From assembly GCF_000972845.2 (NCBI RefSeq), contig NC_040032.1, forward strand, positions 16,147,358 to 16,211,357: a stretch of DNA of 64,000 nt, read 5' to 3'. Under the pieces are notes generated by a model, which was not told the DNA's origin, made no database searches, and saw only the letters and a list, made by a program, of their open reading frames with translations. This DNA comes from Larimichthys crocea. Taxonomy: Eukaryota; Chordata; Actinopteri; Sciaenidae. The position numbers and the translations under genes are program-made. Below, one piece after another: positions 63,850 through 64,000 of the stretch (positions within the stretch are counted from its first letter, which is position 1; each line of letters begins with the position of its first letter).

Positions 63850-64000
63850 TGCTCTTGTGTTAATCAATGGGCAGGGGAAGGGATTCAGTTCCCTCTAAAG
63901 CCACCTATGCTAAGAACATGCACACTCACAACAGTGCAATTGCTAAAGACACTAACCATGCCTCACTAATATGAATATGAGTACAACTTTTACAACTTAC

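Larger units (their letters stand above)
59522..64000 (-). other. Sequence upstream of exon A (probable 5' intron)
   Basis: The acceptor at 59520-59521 implies that this is intron between exon A and an upstream untranslated exon. I could not locate that exon here. It contains (CA)12 (60161-60184), a dispersed repeat copy (60785-60965), a short GT run near 61565-61588 and an RE1-like site (63822-63849). ORFs such as 59828-60274 span repeats and show no domain. Confidence 0.55.

Noticed and set aside
1..64000. CRISPR arrays, operons, phage or plasmid features
   Set aside because: Spliced vertebrate exons, very low coding density and fish repeats show this is a nuclear vertebrate locus. No regularly spaced direct repeats were found.

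Overview
This is a 64 kb piece of a vertebrate genome, almost certainly from a percomorph-type teleost fish. It is mostly A/T-rich non-coding DNA with microsatellites. It also carries decayed copies of repeat families I recognise from spiny-rayed fishes: a tRNA-derived SINE, a Tc1-type transposase remnant and short inverted-repeat elements. There are no operons or other bacterial features.

The only gene I can support is the 5' part of one large gene on the minus strand, the axon-guidance receptor robo1 (roundabout 1). Five coding exons are visible, each with matching splice sites. Exon A (59386-59519) carries a start codon and signal peptide. Exon B (57578-57670) encodes a short acidic/proline-containing linker ending in a conserved LGY-x-G motif. 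A second first exon, B' (53036-53093 coding, plus a 5' leader), encodes a different signal peptide. Exon C (34736-35062) encodes all of Ig domain 1. Exon D (1951-2108) encodes the first part of Ig domain 2. Exons A, B, B' and C all end in phase 1, so A+B+C+D, A+C+D and B'+C+D all stay in frame. This matches the two N-terminal forms known for mammalian ROBO1 (the long form and the short 'DUTT1' form). The rest of the gene (rest of Ig2, Ig3-5, FNIII repeats, membrane segment, cytoplasmic motifs) lies beyond the left edge. A splice acceptor 43 bases upstream of exon A's ATG implies at least one further 5' untranslated exon at higher coordinates or outside the window.

Layout from left to right: 1-1950, intron after exon D; 1951-2108, exon D; 2109-34735, a 32.6 kb intron with an inverted-repeat element (5994-6315), pyrimidine tracts, hairpins and microsatellites; 34736-35062, exon C; 35063-53035, an intron with most of the recognisable repeats (37.4 kb, a nested cluster at 40.37-41.15 kb, 42.0 kb, 46.2 kb, 51.3 kb) and a (CTG)15 run; 53036 to about 53760, the proximal first exon and its putative promoter; 53.8-57.6 kb, inter-promoter DNA with a CTCF-like motif; exons B and A; 59520-64000, upstream sequence with a repeat copy and an RE1-like site with wide spacing.

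I found no unknown gene system. The most useful observation is the complete two-promoter, phase-compatible 5' architecture of robo1, including the small exon B and upstream ORFs in the proximal leader. Regulatory calls rest on motif reading only and are low confidence.
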